Source: Euglena gracilis (Eukaryota; Euglenida; Euglenophyceae; Euglenales). From it: a stretch of 64,000 bases of DNA. The translations under genes were made by a program, and so were the position numbers. The notes beneath the pieces are model-generated. The model was not told where the DNA came from and did not search any database. It saw only the letters and a list, made by a program, of their open reading frames with translations. Location of the stretch: positions 46,853,291 through 46,917,290 of the forward strand of contig CP154956.1 in assembly GCA_039621445.1 (NCBI GenBank). Reading direction: 5' to 3'. Below, piece by piece: positions 52,931-63,320 of the stretch (its first letter is position 1; each line of letters begins with the position of its first letter).

Positions 52931-53139
52931 CCGTCCGAGTGAGGACTGACGTTGGGTTGTTTTTGCTCAAACTGGCCAGGGAGTACAAAGGGGACTTGGA
53001 TGGGGGGTCCCACTTGGATGACCGAACCAACCCAAAATCCTTTGAGGAAGTGACCAAAATCAGCCCAAAATCGAGCATTTTGGGGCCCACTTTGGGCAAT
53101 TTTTGGCGATTTTTGGGCATCCCATTTTGGGGGAGCACA

Positions 53140-53505
53140 CGGCTGGCTCCCGGATCTGGCTTGGGTGGGGGGGGTTGTGGGCCGACCCTAGGGTCGGCCC
53201 ACGGTCGCCAAAGGTCGCCAAAGGTCGCTATGGGTATTTCCTACTCAGTCTTTTTTGCCATGTAGCGGCGTAGGCAACTGTTCCAGGGCCCTAAAATAAC
53301 AAAATCCCTTGTGTGTGTTCCTCCTTTTGTGTGTATGTTGCGCTAATTTGCCGAGGAGCGCATTTTTTGACATCGACCCACCCACGACCTTTGGCGACCA
53401 TGGCGACCTTTGGCGACCGTGGGCCGACCCTAGGGTCGGCCCACAACCCCCCCCCCCCAGGCCAGATCTACCCCCCCACACGGCTGGCCGACGGCTGGCC
53501 AACGG
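53140..53505. mobile_element. TIR element with GGGCCGACCCTAGGGTCGG ends
   Basis: The arms (53140-53225 and 53385-53505) are complementary over about 75 bp: GGCTGG, a C/G run, GTGGGCCGACCCTAGGGTCGG and CGCCAAAGGTCGCC repeats. The GGGCCGACCCTAGGGTCGGCCC segment is itself palindromic. The interior holds a third copy of the CCCTAAAATAACAAAATCCC repeat. Confidence 0.65.
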
Positions 53506-53569
53506 CGTCGGCGTGATGGAAGCCGGGTCATTTTGTTCAGCTACATGTGGGAAGCAAATGCCTAATTTG

Positions 53570-53870
53570 GTTTGCAGTTCGGAGTTTTGAGAGGCAAATT
53601 CCTAATTTTAGTGTGCCAATTCCTAATTTTGAGGACCAAATTCCTAATTTCATATGCAAATTCCTAATTTTGAGTGGCAAATGGTTAATTTCGGGTGTAA
53701 AAGTACTTCAATTTGAGTGGTAATCCCTAATTTGGAGTACCAATGCCAAATTGTGCGTGACATATTTTGTGTGGCAAGAGTGGCAAATGCATATTCTAGG
53801 GTGAAAATTGCTCAATTTTAGGGGCTGATGCCTAAATTTGGTGTGCAAATGCTTCATGTTGGGTGCCAAA
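53570..53870. repeat. AATTCCTAATTTT tandem repeat
   Basis: About ten degenerate 25-28-bp units of the form CAAATTCCTAATTTTGAGTGG. Confidence 0.8.
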
Positions 53871-54582
53871 TCTTAATGATCATTTTGAGTTTTCTTTTGA
53901 ATTCTACAAGAGGAGCTACTTTGGGTAATTTTTAGTCACTTGAAACCACTTCACACAAAATTTGAGCCTTTTTTGTCCATTATTCGGTAAATTTTGCCAG
54001 TTCATTGAAAATGGGACACCAGTTGAACAATTTTTAGTCATTCAAATAATTTGTGGACAAAAATCCTTCACAATGACTGAAGAATGCCCCAAAAAATAGA
54101 CCGAAATGGTCAGAATCGGTCAAAAAAAGGTCCAAAATCAGCAAAATTGACAAAAATAATTACTTCAAATGGGCAAAAATGCAGCCTCCACCAACATGAC
54201 CATGACCTTGAAGGGAGCCTTGCAATGCAAAATTACTTTTGCATTGCAAGGCTGTGGCTCGGGTCATTTTCCTGTGAGTCGCAGGGCTGGCCGACGGCTG
54301 GCCGACGGCGTGCTCTCCCTATGATTCGTCAACACCCGATGATATTATCCATTTGTGTCCCAGATCACCTGGTGATGAACCACACAGCTTTTTTTCTGAA
54401 TGTTGGGAAATCATTTGCGACAGGTTGGTGAGGTTTCTTGAAAAGCAACAATTTCGTCCGGCAAAAGCACTTTTATGAATAGCTTTTTTTTGTATTTTTT
54501 CAAAAAAATAATCTCAACCCCCCCCCAAAATCCTTTTTTTGTTTTTATAAAAAATTTGAAGGTGACTACAGAGCGTCCCGTT
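53871..54582. other. No gene recognised
   Basis: AT-rich sequence without supported features. Confidence 0.4.
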
Positions 54583-55243
54583 GGAGGCTGGGCACAGCGG
54601 GGGGGGGTTGAGGGGGGGGGGCGAGCGGCCGTGCGGGCGGGCGGCCGCGCGGGGGGGGGGGGAGAGAGGGAGGTCCAAGGGCGGCCGCGCGGGCGGAACG
54701 CATCCTAAAATTGGTGATTTTCGGGTCCAAAAAGTGGTCATTTTTTGCCATTTTTGGGCCATTTTTGACCAAAATAGTGCTTTTTTGGCCGCGCGCAGAG
54801 CGCGCGGCCCCCAAATTTGCCATTTTAACGTGACCACCCCCCTATATGGCACCCCCTCGGGAGCATTTTGACCCCCCTGGCGACTAGTAGGGGGAGGTGA
54901 CAATTAGGGGGCGGGTACTCAATTTACCCCAAATTTCCTTGGGTCCATGAGTAACCCCCCCCCAATTGTCGCCCCCCAAGGGGGGGGGGGGCGACTATTA
55001 GGGGGGGGGGTGACAAATAGGGGGGGGGTCACGTTATGTCCGAAAATGGTCATTTTTGGTCATTTTTGGGCCTCAAAAAATTCGCGATTTTTCACAAAAA
55101 AATTTTCTTGGCTATGCTGGGCACAGGGGGGGAGGGGGGGTCCAGGGGGGGGGCGAGCGGCCGCGCGGGCGGCCGCGCAGGGGCCGCGCAGGGGGGGGAG
55201 GGGGTCCCGGACCCCCCCCCCCCGAGCGGCCCGCCCAGCCTCC
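54583..55243. mobile_element. GGAGGCTGGGC MITE, copy 4 (with nested insertion)
   Basis: TIRs GGAGGCTGGGC/GCCCAGCCTCC, a perfect 11-bp variant of the family ends with a compensating change in both ends. Target duplication GTT (54580-54582 and 55244-55246). It is enlarged to 661 bp by the insertion at 54828-55034. Confidence 0.85.
54828..55034. mobile_element. Nested 207-bp MITE with ACGTGACC ends
   Basis: Ends ACGTGACCACCCCC and GGGGGGGTCACGT, flanked by TA on both sides (54826-54827 and 55035-55036). The other MITE copies supply the empty site CCATTTTATGTCCGAAAA. A TA duplication suggests Tc1/mariner or pogo mobilisation. Confidence 0.75.
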
Positions 55244-56610
55244 GTTGCTGTTGCCTCTGGCTTTGCATGATGCGCAGTGATCGCAAAGCTTTTTTTTCAG
55301 CCCAAGTGAACACAAAATGTTGCTTCAGGAAGACTTTGAGAAGAGGTTGCTTGTAGTTTTAGCAGAGAAAATTTTTGGAAGCTAATGTAAAGTGTGGCCA
55401 TCCATAGTTGGCGTTTTTTTTAAATAAAACACAACAATGTGCTTTTTTAAAAAAACGAAAAAAACATCAAAAATCAAAAACAAAAGGGAAATTTCATCGA
55501 ATTTTTTTTTATGAAACACCCAAACCATACTTCCAATCCTATTAAGTTCTAAAGCTGCCCAAAAACGGCCAAAAACATCCAAAATGCAAGAAATGTTTAT
55601 TTTTATGATTTTTTCCCCATTTTTTTGAGGGACATTTTTGGTAAAAACGACCCAGAAGTTGCTAAAAATGATTGAGAATCTGCGTTTAAAAAGTTTTCCA
55701 TGCAAAACCTTGTGGGTGTTTTTCTTTTTAGAAAAGCATTGTTAAAATTTGAAGAAGAAAAAAACAGCGTCCAAAAAAAACAAGTTGCCAATTATGTGGC
55801 CATCTGTGTGAATGTATACCATTCCAATGCGAGACACCGAGGAACAACTTTGGAGCAGTCGTTGGATGATTCCTTCGCCTCCCACATTTGTAAAATTTTG
55901 AGAACCAGCTTCGCCCCACATTTTGAGTGGAAGATGCGAAGTCGTCTTGTACGATGAATATGCAGACTCTTGAAGACATTCCCACCAATTCCATTTGAAT
56001 TTAGCATGTGCTGTCAAATTTTAAGTTCCTTGGTTCAGATTGTTTCAGCCCTACAAAATTGTCCATCGGGGTCTAAATTTCATGGGTCAGAGGGTCAATT
56101 ATTCATGTCCCCGGGGGCCCTAAGATATGTCCTCCATTCTCCCATTTCCTGCCCGGCAGGGGCCAACGAAAATGTCCGGCCGGGTCCAACAATTGTGTCT
56201 GTCGGCTGTAAGAGGCACCCAGTCCAATAGTGCTGCGGGTCCAAATAGTGCTGCACCCCCCACCGCCGGAGGCGGCCGTCCAATAGAGCTGCGGGTGCAA
56301 TACTATTTGGGGGGGGGGTTAGTGAATTGAGGGGTCCAATCGCCTGCCCTGTATTTCGTGGGTATACTCACGGGATAAATTGTGTACCCCCACCCCCCCT
56401 CAAAGTGTCCCCCCCCAAGTGGCCAAAAATGTTGGCAAAATTGGGTTTACCACCCTCAAAGTGGACGTTTTCCTTCGGTGCCAAAGGCTCTGAAGGCCAA
56501 AATTTGACCCCCCAAAGTGTCCCCACACTGCCTGGAGGGTGCCACTTTGAGGGGGGGGGTGAGAGTAATAGTGGGACCCTGCGCCCACCCTGTATGTTGT
56601 GGGAGGGGGT
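55244..56610. other. No gene recognised
   Basis: Homopolymer-rich sequence. A short stretch near 55755-55800 (CAGCGTCC, an A run, CAAGTTGCCAA) is related to 17090-17125. Near 56190-56310 are GGTCCAA(TA)GTGCTGCGGG repeats. Confidence 0.4.
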
Positions 56611-56862
56611 CCCACATTTTTTGTTAAAACCGTTACCCAAATTCACGGGCTGCCTCACAGTAGCTCAGCGGTTCCTTATCGCAGGTGTATCCTAACGAAA
56701 TTCGCGTTTTTGGTGGTCACGGGTGCGCTTTGGGGGTTTAAGGGTAGACTATAGTACACCCGTCCGTGAACGGTTCACGTCTGCCCTATAGTACACCCGT
56801 GAACGGAATATGCATTGCTTTCCGTTTTGTTTTTGTCGTCTTTTCTAATTCCCCACAGCCCA

Positions 56863-57840
56863 ATGAAGCACCTTGTCAATCTGATGGAAGCCCAGATGCC
56901 CCAGCCCCCCAAGTGGACGCCTTTTTGACAGTTTTACGTGGTGCCGAATCCTTAGGAGATGCAGCAGTGGATGCCCTTTTGGGCTCCACATGCGGTCATC
57001 AAAGGCGAAGCGTGAACAACGACCGCGCACTCCCACGCCACCCCCAGGCCTGGTGACACCACCAGCGTCACCAACTCCTCCGGAGTCACCGCATTGGTAC
57101 GTCCTCATTCGTAGACCCCACATACATACTCTCTCTTCAGTTTGCGGCCGGCCGTGATCAATTTCGATTCTGGGGACTCCTTGTCCTTGGGAGGCTAAGC
57201 ACAGCAGGGGGGGGGGGGGGGGGGATGGGGGGGGGGGGGGGGGCGGCCGGGGGGGGGGGGGGGGCCCGAGCGGCGCGCCTAGCCTCCTTGGACTTGGGGG
57301 AGTTGCTGACACAGCCATCCGAGAAGGACTGGTTGACGGCAGAGCAACGCCGTGCTCTGGAGGCACAGGTTTTGTCTATTTACAAAAGCATTTTAATTCC
57401 TTTACCTTTTCATGATTGCCGATCCCTGCGCAAGCGTTGCGCGAAGCTCGAGGATATGGCGCCGCGGATGACGCTGCGAGCTCCTCGCGGAACGCGGCAA
57501 AGTGGTCGGCTTACCTCAACTGGCACGCTGCCCCTGCGCCGGAGGGCACAACAGTTAACCAAATCCTGTCCCTTCCGGCTTCCCCCCAGCGCCTCCATCC
57601 GTCATGTTGTGTCCGCGTTGTGGTGTGCGTGCTTTTGGTGACACCGATCTGCTGATCCGCGTCGTGCTCCAAAAAAGGCGTGTATTTGTGAGGGTTGTCG
57701 TTGAGTCTCCCAATGGTCCCACGTATTGCCATGCCAACAAAGGCATCACGAGACCTTTCCTCGCACTCGTCTCTATGCAACAGCGTGCAAGTTCCTTGTG
57801 CCACTTTGCCGCTTCCCACTCCTGTTGCATCAGGTCGGCT
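56863..57840 (+). pseudogene. PHD-element protein gene, degenerate copy
   Basis: After the acceptor TTCCCCACAG, ATG 56863 reads M-K-H-L-V-N-L-M-E-A-Q-M-P-Q-P-P, matching M-M-R-L-A-N-L-A-E-A-R-M-P-A-P-P at 8463. After a poly-C frameshift comes S-L-G-D-A-A-V-D-A-L-L-G. A Pro-rich linker runs to a GT-AG intron (GTACGTCC...CTCTTCAG, ending 57141). The next exon, F-D-S-G-D-S-L-S-L-D-L-G-E-L-L, is interrupted by the 98-bp MITE. Then D-D-A-A-S-S-S-R-N-A-A-K-W-S-A-Y matches D-D-G-A-A-T-A-R-N-V-A-R-W-S-T-W of the 58-kb copy. A PHD-like C-P-R-C ... C-E-G-C ... W-S-H-V-L-P-C follows in shifted frames. Confidence 0.5.
57190..57287. mobile_element. GGAGGCTAAGC MITE, copy 5 (short)
   Basis: 98 bp, TIRs GGAGGCTAAGC/GCCTAGCCTCC (one mismatch), target duplication TTG (57187-57189 and 57288-57290). 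Taking out the element plus one TTG restores the frame S-L-S-L-D-L-G-E-L-L. Confidence 0.8.
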
Positions 57841-58079
57841 TTGTCATGGTATCCGTCTGTGTTTTCCCATGAAATCTAGCTTTTTTTACCTTTTCAATTC
57901 CGTTCACGGGTGCACTATAGTGCACCCGTGAACGGTTCACGTCTGCCCTATAGTGCACCCGTGAATGTTCCCCGATTTCTCACGTGAGGCAGCCCGTGAA
58001 TGGTTAACGGTTTTAAGAAAAAATCAGCGCCCCCGTTTTCTCACCAGCGTGATCGGACCCCGATTTTCCTTATAGAAAA

Positions 58080-59440
58080 GTGTGGGCCCACACTTTTTGT
58101 TAAAAACGTGTTCAGCCCGCCAAATGCCTGCCCTGAAATTCGTTGTCATGAACACGTTTTCCATGAGGGCATTTTTGGCAACGACACGTTTTCCATTACG
58201 GCATTTGTGGTCAGGCACGTTTTCCATTAAGGCATCTGTGGCAACCCCGAGCAAGAAGCAAAAAATCGCCATCATGAAAAATCGGCGAGCGGCCGAGGTG
58301 GTCCTCAACGAGTGAGGCGGGTCGGGGGCACTACAACACAACAGAAGGCTAGACGTTGCCTTGGAGCACTCCGACACGGAGTGGCGGACATCACGGAACA
58401 CGGCACACTTTACACAAAAAGAGCCATACTTTGTTTGGTGGCCGCCGCAAATCTTGGCAATGAAAATGACATGCCAAACCGCAAGCGTCACACACAACTT
58501 TGTTCAGCTCCACACAATTTGGATTTTTGGGAATGGCAACCCCACAAAAACCGCATTTGTCCTGTTTTATAGGTAGTCGGGACACAGCACGTGGCACAGG
58601 GGGTTGGACAGGGGAGGGAGGCACGGAGCTGCTGACCGCAGGAGCGGAACGTTGCTCGGCGGCGCGAAACACAGACGGAACATCGGTCAGGTCCTGATTT
58701 TCGACCGAGTGTTCCTCACTTGGCGGGGCGCAAAAATTTGCCCAAGTTGACCACCGTGCAACGTTCCGCGCCGTAGCTGCACCGTCGTCGTCCTCCTCGG
58801 TTTTCAGCGTGACGGACGGCGAGGTGGCGACCGAAGGCTGGGTGAGGTCCACGTAACAAAGAAAGCATCCAGCTTAGGATAAGAGGCTTGCCGATGTTGA
58901 CACAGCTTGGCGAACTCCAAACAGTTGGCAACAGCAGCAAGCTCTGCACCTACGGAGCCAGACTTTTTCTTCGTGTTGCCCTGTGCCAGCAAGGTGCCAT
59001 AAAGGGGGTCAACCTTCGGCTTCTTGGCATCTTGCTGGTATACCGCGAGAGCAGCCAGGAACAGTTCCGTCCTAGGGGGAGGTGGCAAAAGACCATTCAC
59101 AAAGTTTGCCGTGCGTTTAGCCATAGTGGGAGGGCTGCGGAAAAAAGGGGGGGGGACACGTTTTTCCTTGGGGCATCTGTGGCAACGACACGTTTTCCAT
59201 TCAGGCATCTGTGGTCAGGCACGTTTTCCATTAAGGCATCTGTGGCAATGACACGTTTTCCATTAAGGCATCTGTGGTCAGGCACGTTTTCCATTAGGGC
59301 GCCGTTTTTTTTTGGGTCCGAATTTCACATTTTCGCGTTTTTGACCCCTTGCGTGAATCATGACCACAAATTTCAGGGCAGGCATTTGGCGGGCTCTGAA
59401 CACGTTTTTAAACAAATTGTGGCTGAGCCCAGATTTCGAA
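58080..59440 (-). mobile_element. PHD-element, copy at 58.1 kb
   Basis: Outer inverted repeats: AAAACGTGTTCAG..CCGCCAAATGCCTGCCC (58106-58138) against GGGCAGGCATTTGGCGGGC..TGAACACGTTTTTA (59374-59410). Subterminal repeats of GCACGTTTTCCATTAAGGCA and TCTGTGGCAACGAC lie on both sides (58140-58245 and 59150-59300). One minus-strand gene lies between. This is the best-preserved copy. Confidence 0.7.
58391..59124 (-). CDS. PHD-element protein, best-preserved copy
   Basis: From ATG 59124 (minus): M-A-K-R-T-A-N-F-V-N-G-L-L-P-P-P-P, then a domain with A-E-L-A-A-V-A-N-C-L-E-F-A-K-L-C and L-D-A-F-F-V-T-W, aligning with A-A-L-N-C-F-T-E-Y-M-G-V and L-D-D-C-F-L-G-W at 8463. Near 58853 the frame shifts by one; a 20-base GT...AG excision would also restore it. 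The rest is a linker (E-E-D-D-D-G-A-A-T-A-R-N) and a full PHD-like finger: C-G-F-C-G, V-V-C-D-A-C-G-L-A-C-H-F-H-C-Q-D-L-R-R, W-L-F-L-C-K-V-C. The total is about 245 residues, very small for a transposase. The role in transposition is inferred from position only. Confidence 0.55.
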
Positions 59441-60047
59441 AGGGTCTTTTCTCCGCCCCTTGTCAGGTAATAGTAAAGTATCTGATTGTCCACTGAAAGG
59501 GACACCGTTCGGTGAAATTTTGATGTGTGAAATTACACTCTTTTTCACTCAAAATGGTCATTTTGAGCTAATGAATTTTCTTCAGAATTTTTGAAAACCT
59601 GTCAAAAATTTCATGCTGGCATGTTTGGTCGAAAAAGTGCCCTAGTGGTGAACTTCACCGGTGAAATGAACCGTTGAGTTGTGCAGAGGGGGGGAGGGGG
59701 TTCAGGGTCAGGGAAACTCCACCTTCTGGTGAAGTTTCAAACAGTGAATTTCACCGTAAGGGAGGGGTCATCTTTTGTTTTTAGGTCATCTGCCCCCCTG
59801 ATGGCACAGGCTTTTTTGGTGGATCGACGCCTCCAGGCCCGGGTGCCCTTTTTTATTTACCCTTCCCGATCCAGATATTTCTTCAAAGCACTTCTTATGC
59901 AATAGTTTTGGCCAAATAAAAAAGCGCACAGGGTATTAGTTGGTGAATTGCACAATAAATGGTTTGATTCGGATTCTTTCCAAAATCTCTGAAACCTGGG
60001 GCTTTTGCCTTTTTGGATGAAGCCAATCACGTTATTTTCTACAGCCA
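59441..60047. other. No gene recognised
   Basis: It contains scattered TTCACCGGTGAAA and GTGAATTTCACCG motifs near 59650-59760, related to 49195-49265. Confidence 0.4.
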
Positions 60048-60377
60048 TTGATGACCAACCATGTCTTGGGCATTGGTGCTTTGCCAGTGACCAAAGCCCA
60101 GCTGCTGGTAAAGGGGTTAACTTTGGGGTTGTGCTTGCGATGCAGTATCCGCATGACTGGATACGGAGCAGAGGGCGTGTATGGATTGCCTAATGAGGAA
60201 CTAGCAGTATTGGCTTTGGGAGTACGTGATCAGTTGGCATCAACGCTGGGAGAAACTGCCGTCTCGTCTTTCCATGTCTCATCGGCAACCTGCCCTGCAT
60301 GTCTTGGTATTGCATCCTCTGTTGTTCCTCTTTCAACTTCTGCCAATCAGACAGCCCATTCTCGGCCAATTTTTTAG
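60048..60377 (+). other. Possible HTH-like exon, unassigned
   Basis: After a ..CTACAG acceptor near 60040, the open frame reads L-P-V-T-K-A-Q-L-L-V-K-G-L-T-L and later G-L-P-N-E-E-L-A-V-L-A-L-G-V-R-D-Q-L. The first part recalls the CENP-B/Tc5 HTH of pogo transposases, but the match is short and both other phases are also partly open. Confidence 0.2.
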
Positions 60378-62084
60378 TAAGGTGTGGGGGGGGTCTCGGA
60401 CCCCTCCCCCCTCCTGGTGAAATTCAGCATTGAACATTTACTGGGGGGTGCCTTTGGCTGGTTCGCGGTTTTTAAGAGTAGGTGGTGATTTTTAGATGTG
60501 TGATATTTTGCTCGAATTTTTCTACATAGAAAAATGTTTGCATCCTGCCTCTTGGACCAGATTTTACCTGAGATCAAGGTTTCGTCATTTTTTCCCATTT
60601 TCTGATTTTCCCCCCCAACCAACAAATTCCATACTTCTTGAATCAGCAAGTTCCAAAAATTCCAAAAGTCAAAAATCATAACAAAAATTGGACTTTTTTT
60701 TGAAAAAAGTGTGAATAACAGCTCAAGGCATTCGCCAATGTTGCAAAATAGCAAAAATTGTAAAAATTTGTCAAAGTTCCCTCCAGCAGATGTGTGTGCA
60801 GTGCAATTTCCGCAATTTTCTTTGCGGAAATCCATATTTTCCCCTCTGCAATTTCCACAGTGTTTCCGCAATTTATTTGAAGGCTTGCGATATCAATTCC
60901 CCCCTTGAAACACAATATTGTTCAATGTCCTCAATAACCATGTTTACTCATTGTCAGGCTCCATCCCTGGAGCTGTTTACAGTGATTTGTGGGTGAGCTC
61001 TTGTACTAAAACAAATGCATCCACCTCCTGCCTGAATGTTTTCCATCAGGGACGACCTTGGACACATCAATCCTCCCACTTGTAAACTCCCGGGTTTATA
61101 GGTGGGGTGTTTATAAGTGTGGAGGGGGTTTATAAACCAGGAATTGTGGCCAAAATCCACCCCCAAATCCCCTCAATTTCCATTTTTGATAAAATTTGTT
61201 AAAAAAATGGCATTTTGGATGATATGTACATATGTATATGTAAAATTTCATCAGTGTTTTTTACCTTTCAATAAAGGGAAATTTGGAGCCATTTTCTTTG
61301 CCAAAAAATTTGCCCAGTTCCTCAATGAACTTTCTTATTGTTTTTTTTAAAAGAAAAAAGCATGTTTTTTTAACTTTTTCTTTTCAACGAGACAGCTTTG
61401 CTTGTTGTGTTCCATTTCCTTTGAAATGAACACCACAACCATCTTAGGTGACCAAACTCGCACTTAAGGTTTTGAATTTTAGCTTGCGCTTTGGCGCAAA
61501 TTTTCGATCTTTTTGAAACCCGGCGGTATAACCCACCCTCTTGACTCTCTGGTTCCGCAAAGGCCCTCCACGGTGGTGTGTGCATCATTTGCCGACGTTG
61601 GGACCCGGGGAACAGGCCCAATTTTGGTGTTTTTCAGTCTGTGCACCATTTTGAAAACGGTTCAAAACCCTGGGTTTGAACGCCGGGACACGTGAATTTT
61701 ACCAAAAAAGTGCCAAAACCCCCGGTGCGATCCCTCGTTTTTGAAGCCTTGACTGTGTTCCCCGGATGGTGCTACACAGGCTGGGTGTAATTTGGCCCTT
61801 TTTGTTGCTTTTTTGGGGCTCTGCAATGTGTCTGTCAAGGGTTGCCTGCTGAGGCATCCACAGGGACTCCACACGCACGTTGTGAAAAGATGGAAAAAAC
61901 GGCGTGTCACAGAGTTGTGATCCCTGGGTGCTTGACGTGCGACGAGCGGTACAGTGAGAACCACCCAGGTGGGGGGGGGGGTTGGGGCGATTGAGGGCAA
62001 GCCCAGGGACTTGTCCCAACGTCTGGTGAGCAACGCCAGGCCCCACACTGCTGGGAACAAAATGCAATGTTTATGGACATTGAG
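60378..62084. other. No gene recognised
   Basis: AT-rich sequence. 60855-60905 is a reverse-complement relative of the left end of the element at 19501. Nothing else supported. Confidence 0.4.
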
Positions 62085-63320
62085 TTTAAGCGCAAATTTT
62101 TAACTTGCGCTTCAGCTCAATGTAAATTATAATAATTTGCACTTAAGAGCAAGGTGAACCAGAAGCCCCTGAGCTTATGGGAGTCCCTCTGGCGTGTTAC
62201 GGTGTGTCGGGGGCCCCTCTCTGAACGGCCAGTGTGCAGGCTTGGTGAGGAAATACATTGCGCCGAAGCGCAAAACATCACACAAAAATGAGAAGTGCAA
62301 ACAGATGACTGACGTGTAATCTGAATGAACAAGCAGTGCATTGGCAGTTGAGCACCCGTGTCCCCCCCCCCCTGCGTCCCCCCCCGTGTCCCCACCAAGT
62401 GGCTTGGTGTCCTTTTTTTGTGTGACTTTTCTGCAATGCACCGGCATGCTTGCTGTGATGAAACAAAGAAGGAAAGAGAGGGGAGAAGGAAAAAGAACGT
62501 CACAAAAACAAGTGCGAAGTCAAAAAATTATCTTTGCCCCAACAAAACACCAGTTGTGAAAACAATTGGTGTTGGTCATGCAAAAAGTGTCCATTTTTCC
62601 TGTTTGTTTGGCATGATCAATGCAAATCTTAGACTGACCTCCCACAACCACCACGCACATTCCAATTCAATTCACTGCACACATTTAATTCCTCAAACTC
62701 TCAAACATCTCAAAAAAAAAACGCCAACTCTGATCATGGGGTGGTTCGGGGGGTCACAGGGGGAACACCACATTTTCGGTGACCAAATTAGAAATCACCA
62801 AACACAAATTTTGGGGGGGAAATCCTTAAATTCGGAATCCCCACGCCTGAAATTAGGATTTTGACACCAAAATTAGGAATCACCATCCCGACATTTGCAA
62901 ATTAATATTAGGAATCTACCTGAATATTTAATCAAATTAGGCATCACCGGCCAACTTCTCTCCCAAAAAATTTTGGCCAAAAAGTGTCTTAGGTTGGGTC
63001 ACGGGGGGTCACTGGGGACCCCCGTGGCACCCAGAATGGTGGTGCCCCCGCGTCCTCCCCCCGCGTCCCCCCCCCCCGCGTCCCCCCTGCGTCCCCAAAA
63101 CCCCCATTGTGTAGGCATGTTCCTTGCGCTTCGGCGCAATGTATTTCCTCACCAAGCCCGCACACTGGCCGTTCAGAGAGGGCCCCCAACACACCGTAAC
63201 ACACCAGAGGGACTCCCATAAGCTCAGGGGCTTCTGTTTTACCTTGCGTTTAAGCGCAATTTTTTTAACTTGCGCTTAAGTGCAAGGTAAAACATTTGCG
63301 CTTAAGCGCAATGTCCTTTT
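62085..63320. mobile_element. 1.2-kb element with long inverted repeats
   Basis: About 180 bp at each end is inverted: 62085-62270 and 63125-63320 share AACTTGCGCTT, CAGAAGCCCCTGAGCTTATG, GGGAGTCCCTCTGG, GAACGGCCAGTGTG and AATACATTGCGCC. Copies of CTTAAGCGCAA lie outermost. The interior holds the CCTAATTT repeat (62740-63010). Confidence 0.65.
62740..63010. repeat. CCTAATTT-rich GTCACGGGG-ended repeat, copy 2
   Basis: The first 90 bases (GGTGGTTCGG...AACACCACATTTTCGGTG) have the same orientation as at 17270. The remainder (AGGCATCACCGGCC, GATTCC/GGAATC segments) is in reverse complement relative to that copy. Confidence 0.55.

Larger units (their letters stand above)
56620..58030 (+). mobile_element. 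PHD-element, copy at 56.6 kb
   Basis: Outer inverted repeats: CCGTTACCCAAATTCACGGG plus CTGCCTCAC (56632-56662) and GTGAGGCAGCCCGTGAATGG plus TTAACGG (57984-58013). Subterminal repeats of GTACACCCGTGAACGG and TTCACGTCTGCCCTATAG lie on both sides (56740-56810 and 57898-57968). One plus-strand gene lies between them. A MITE is inserted in the gene. Confidence 0.65.
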
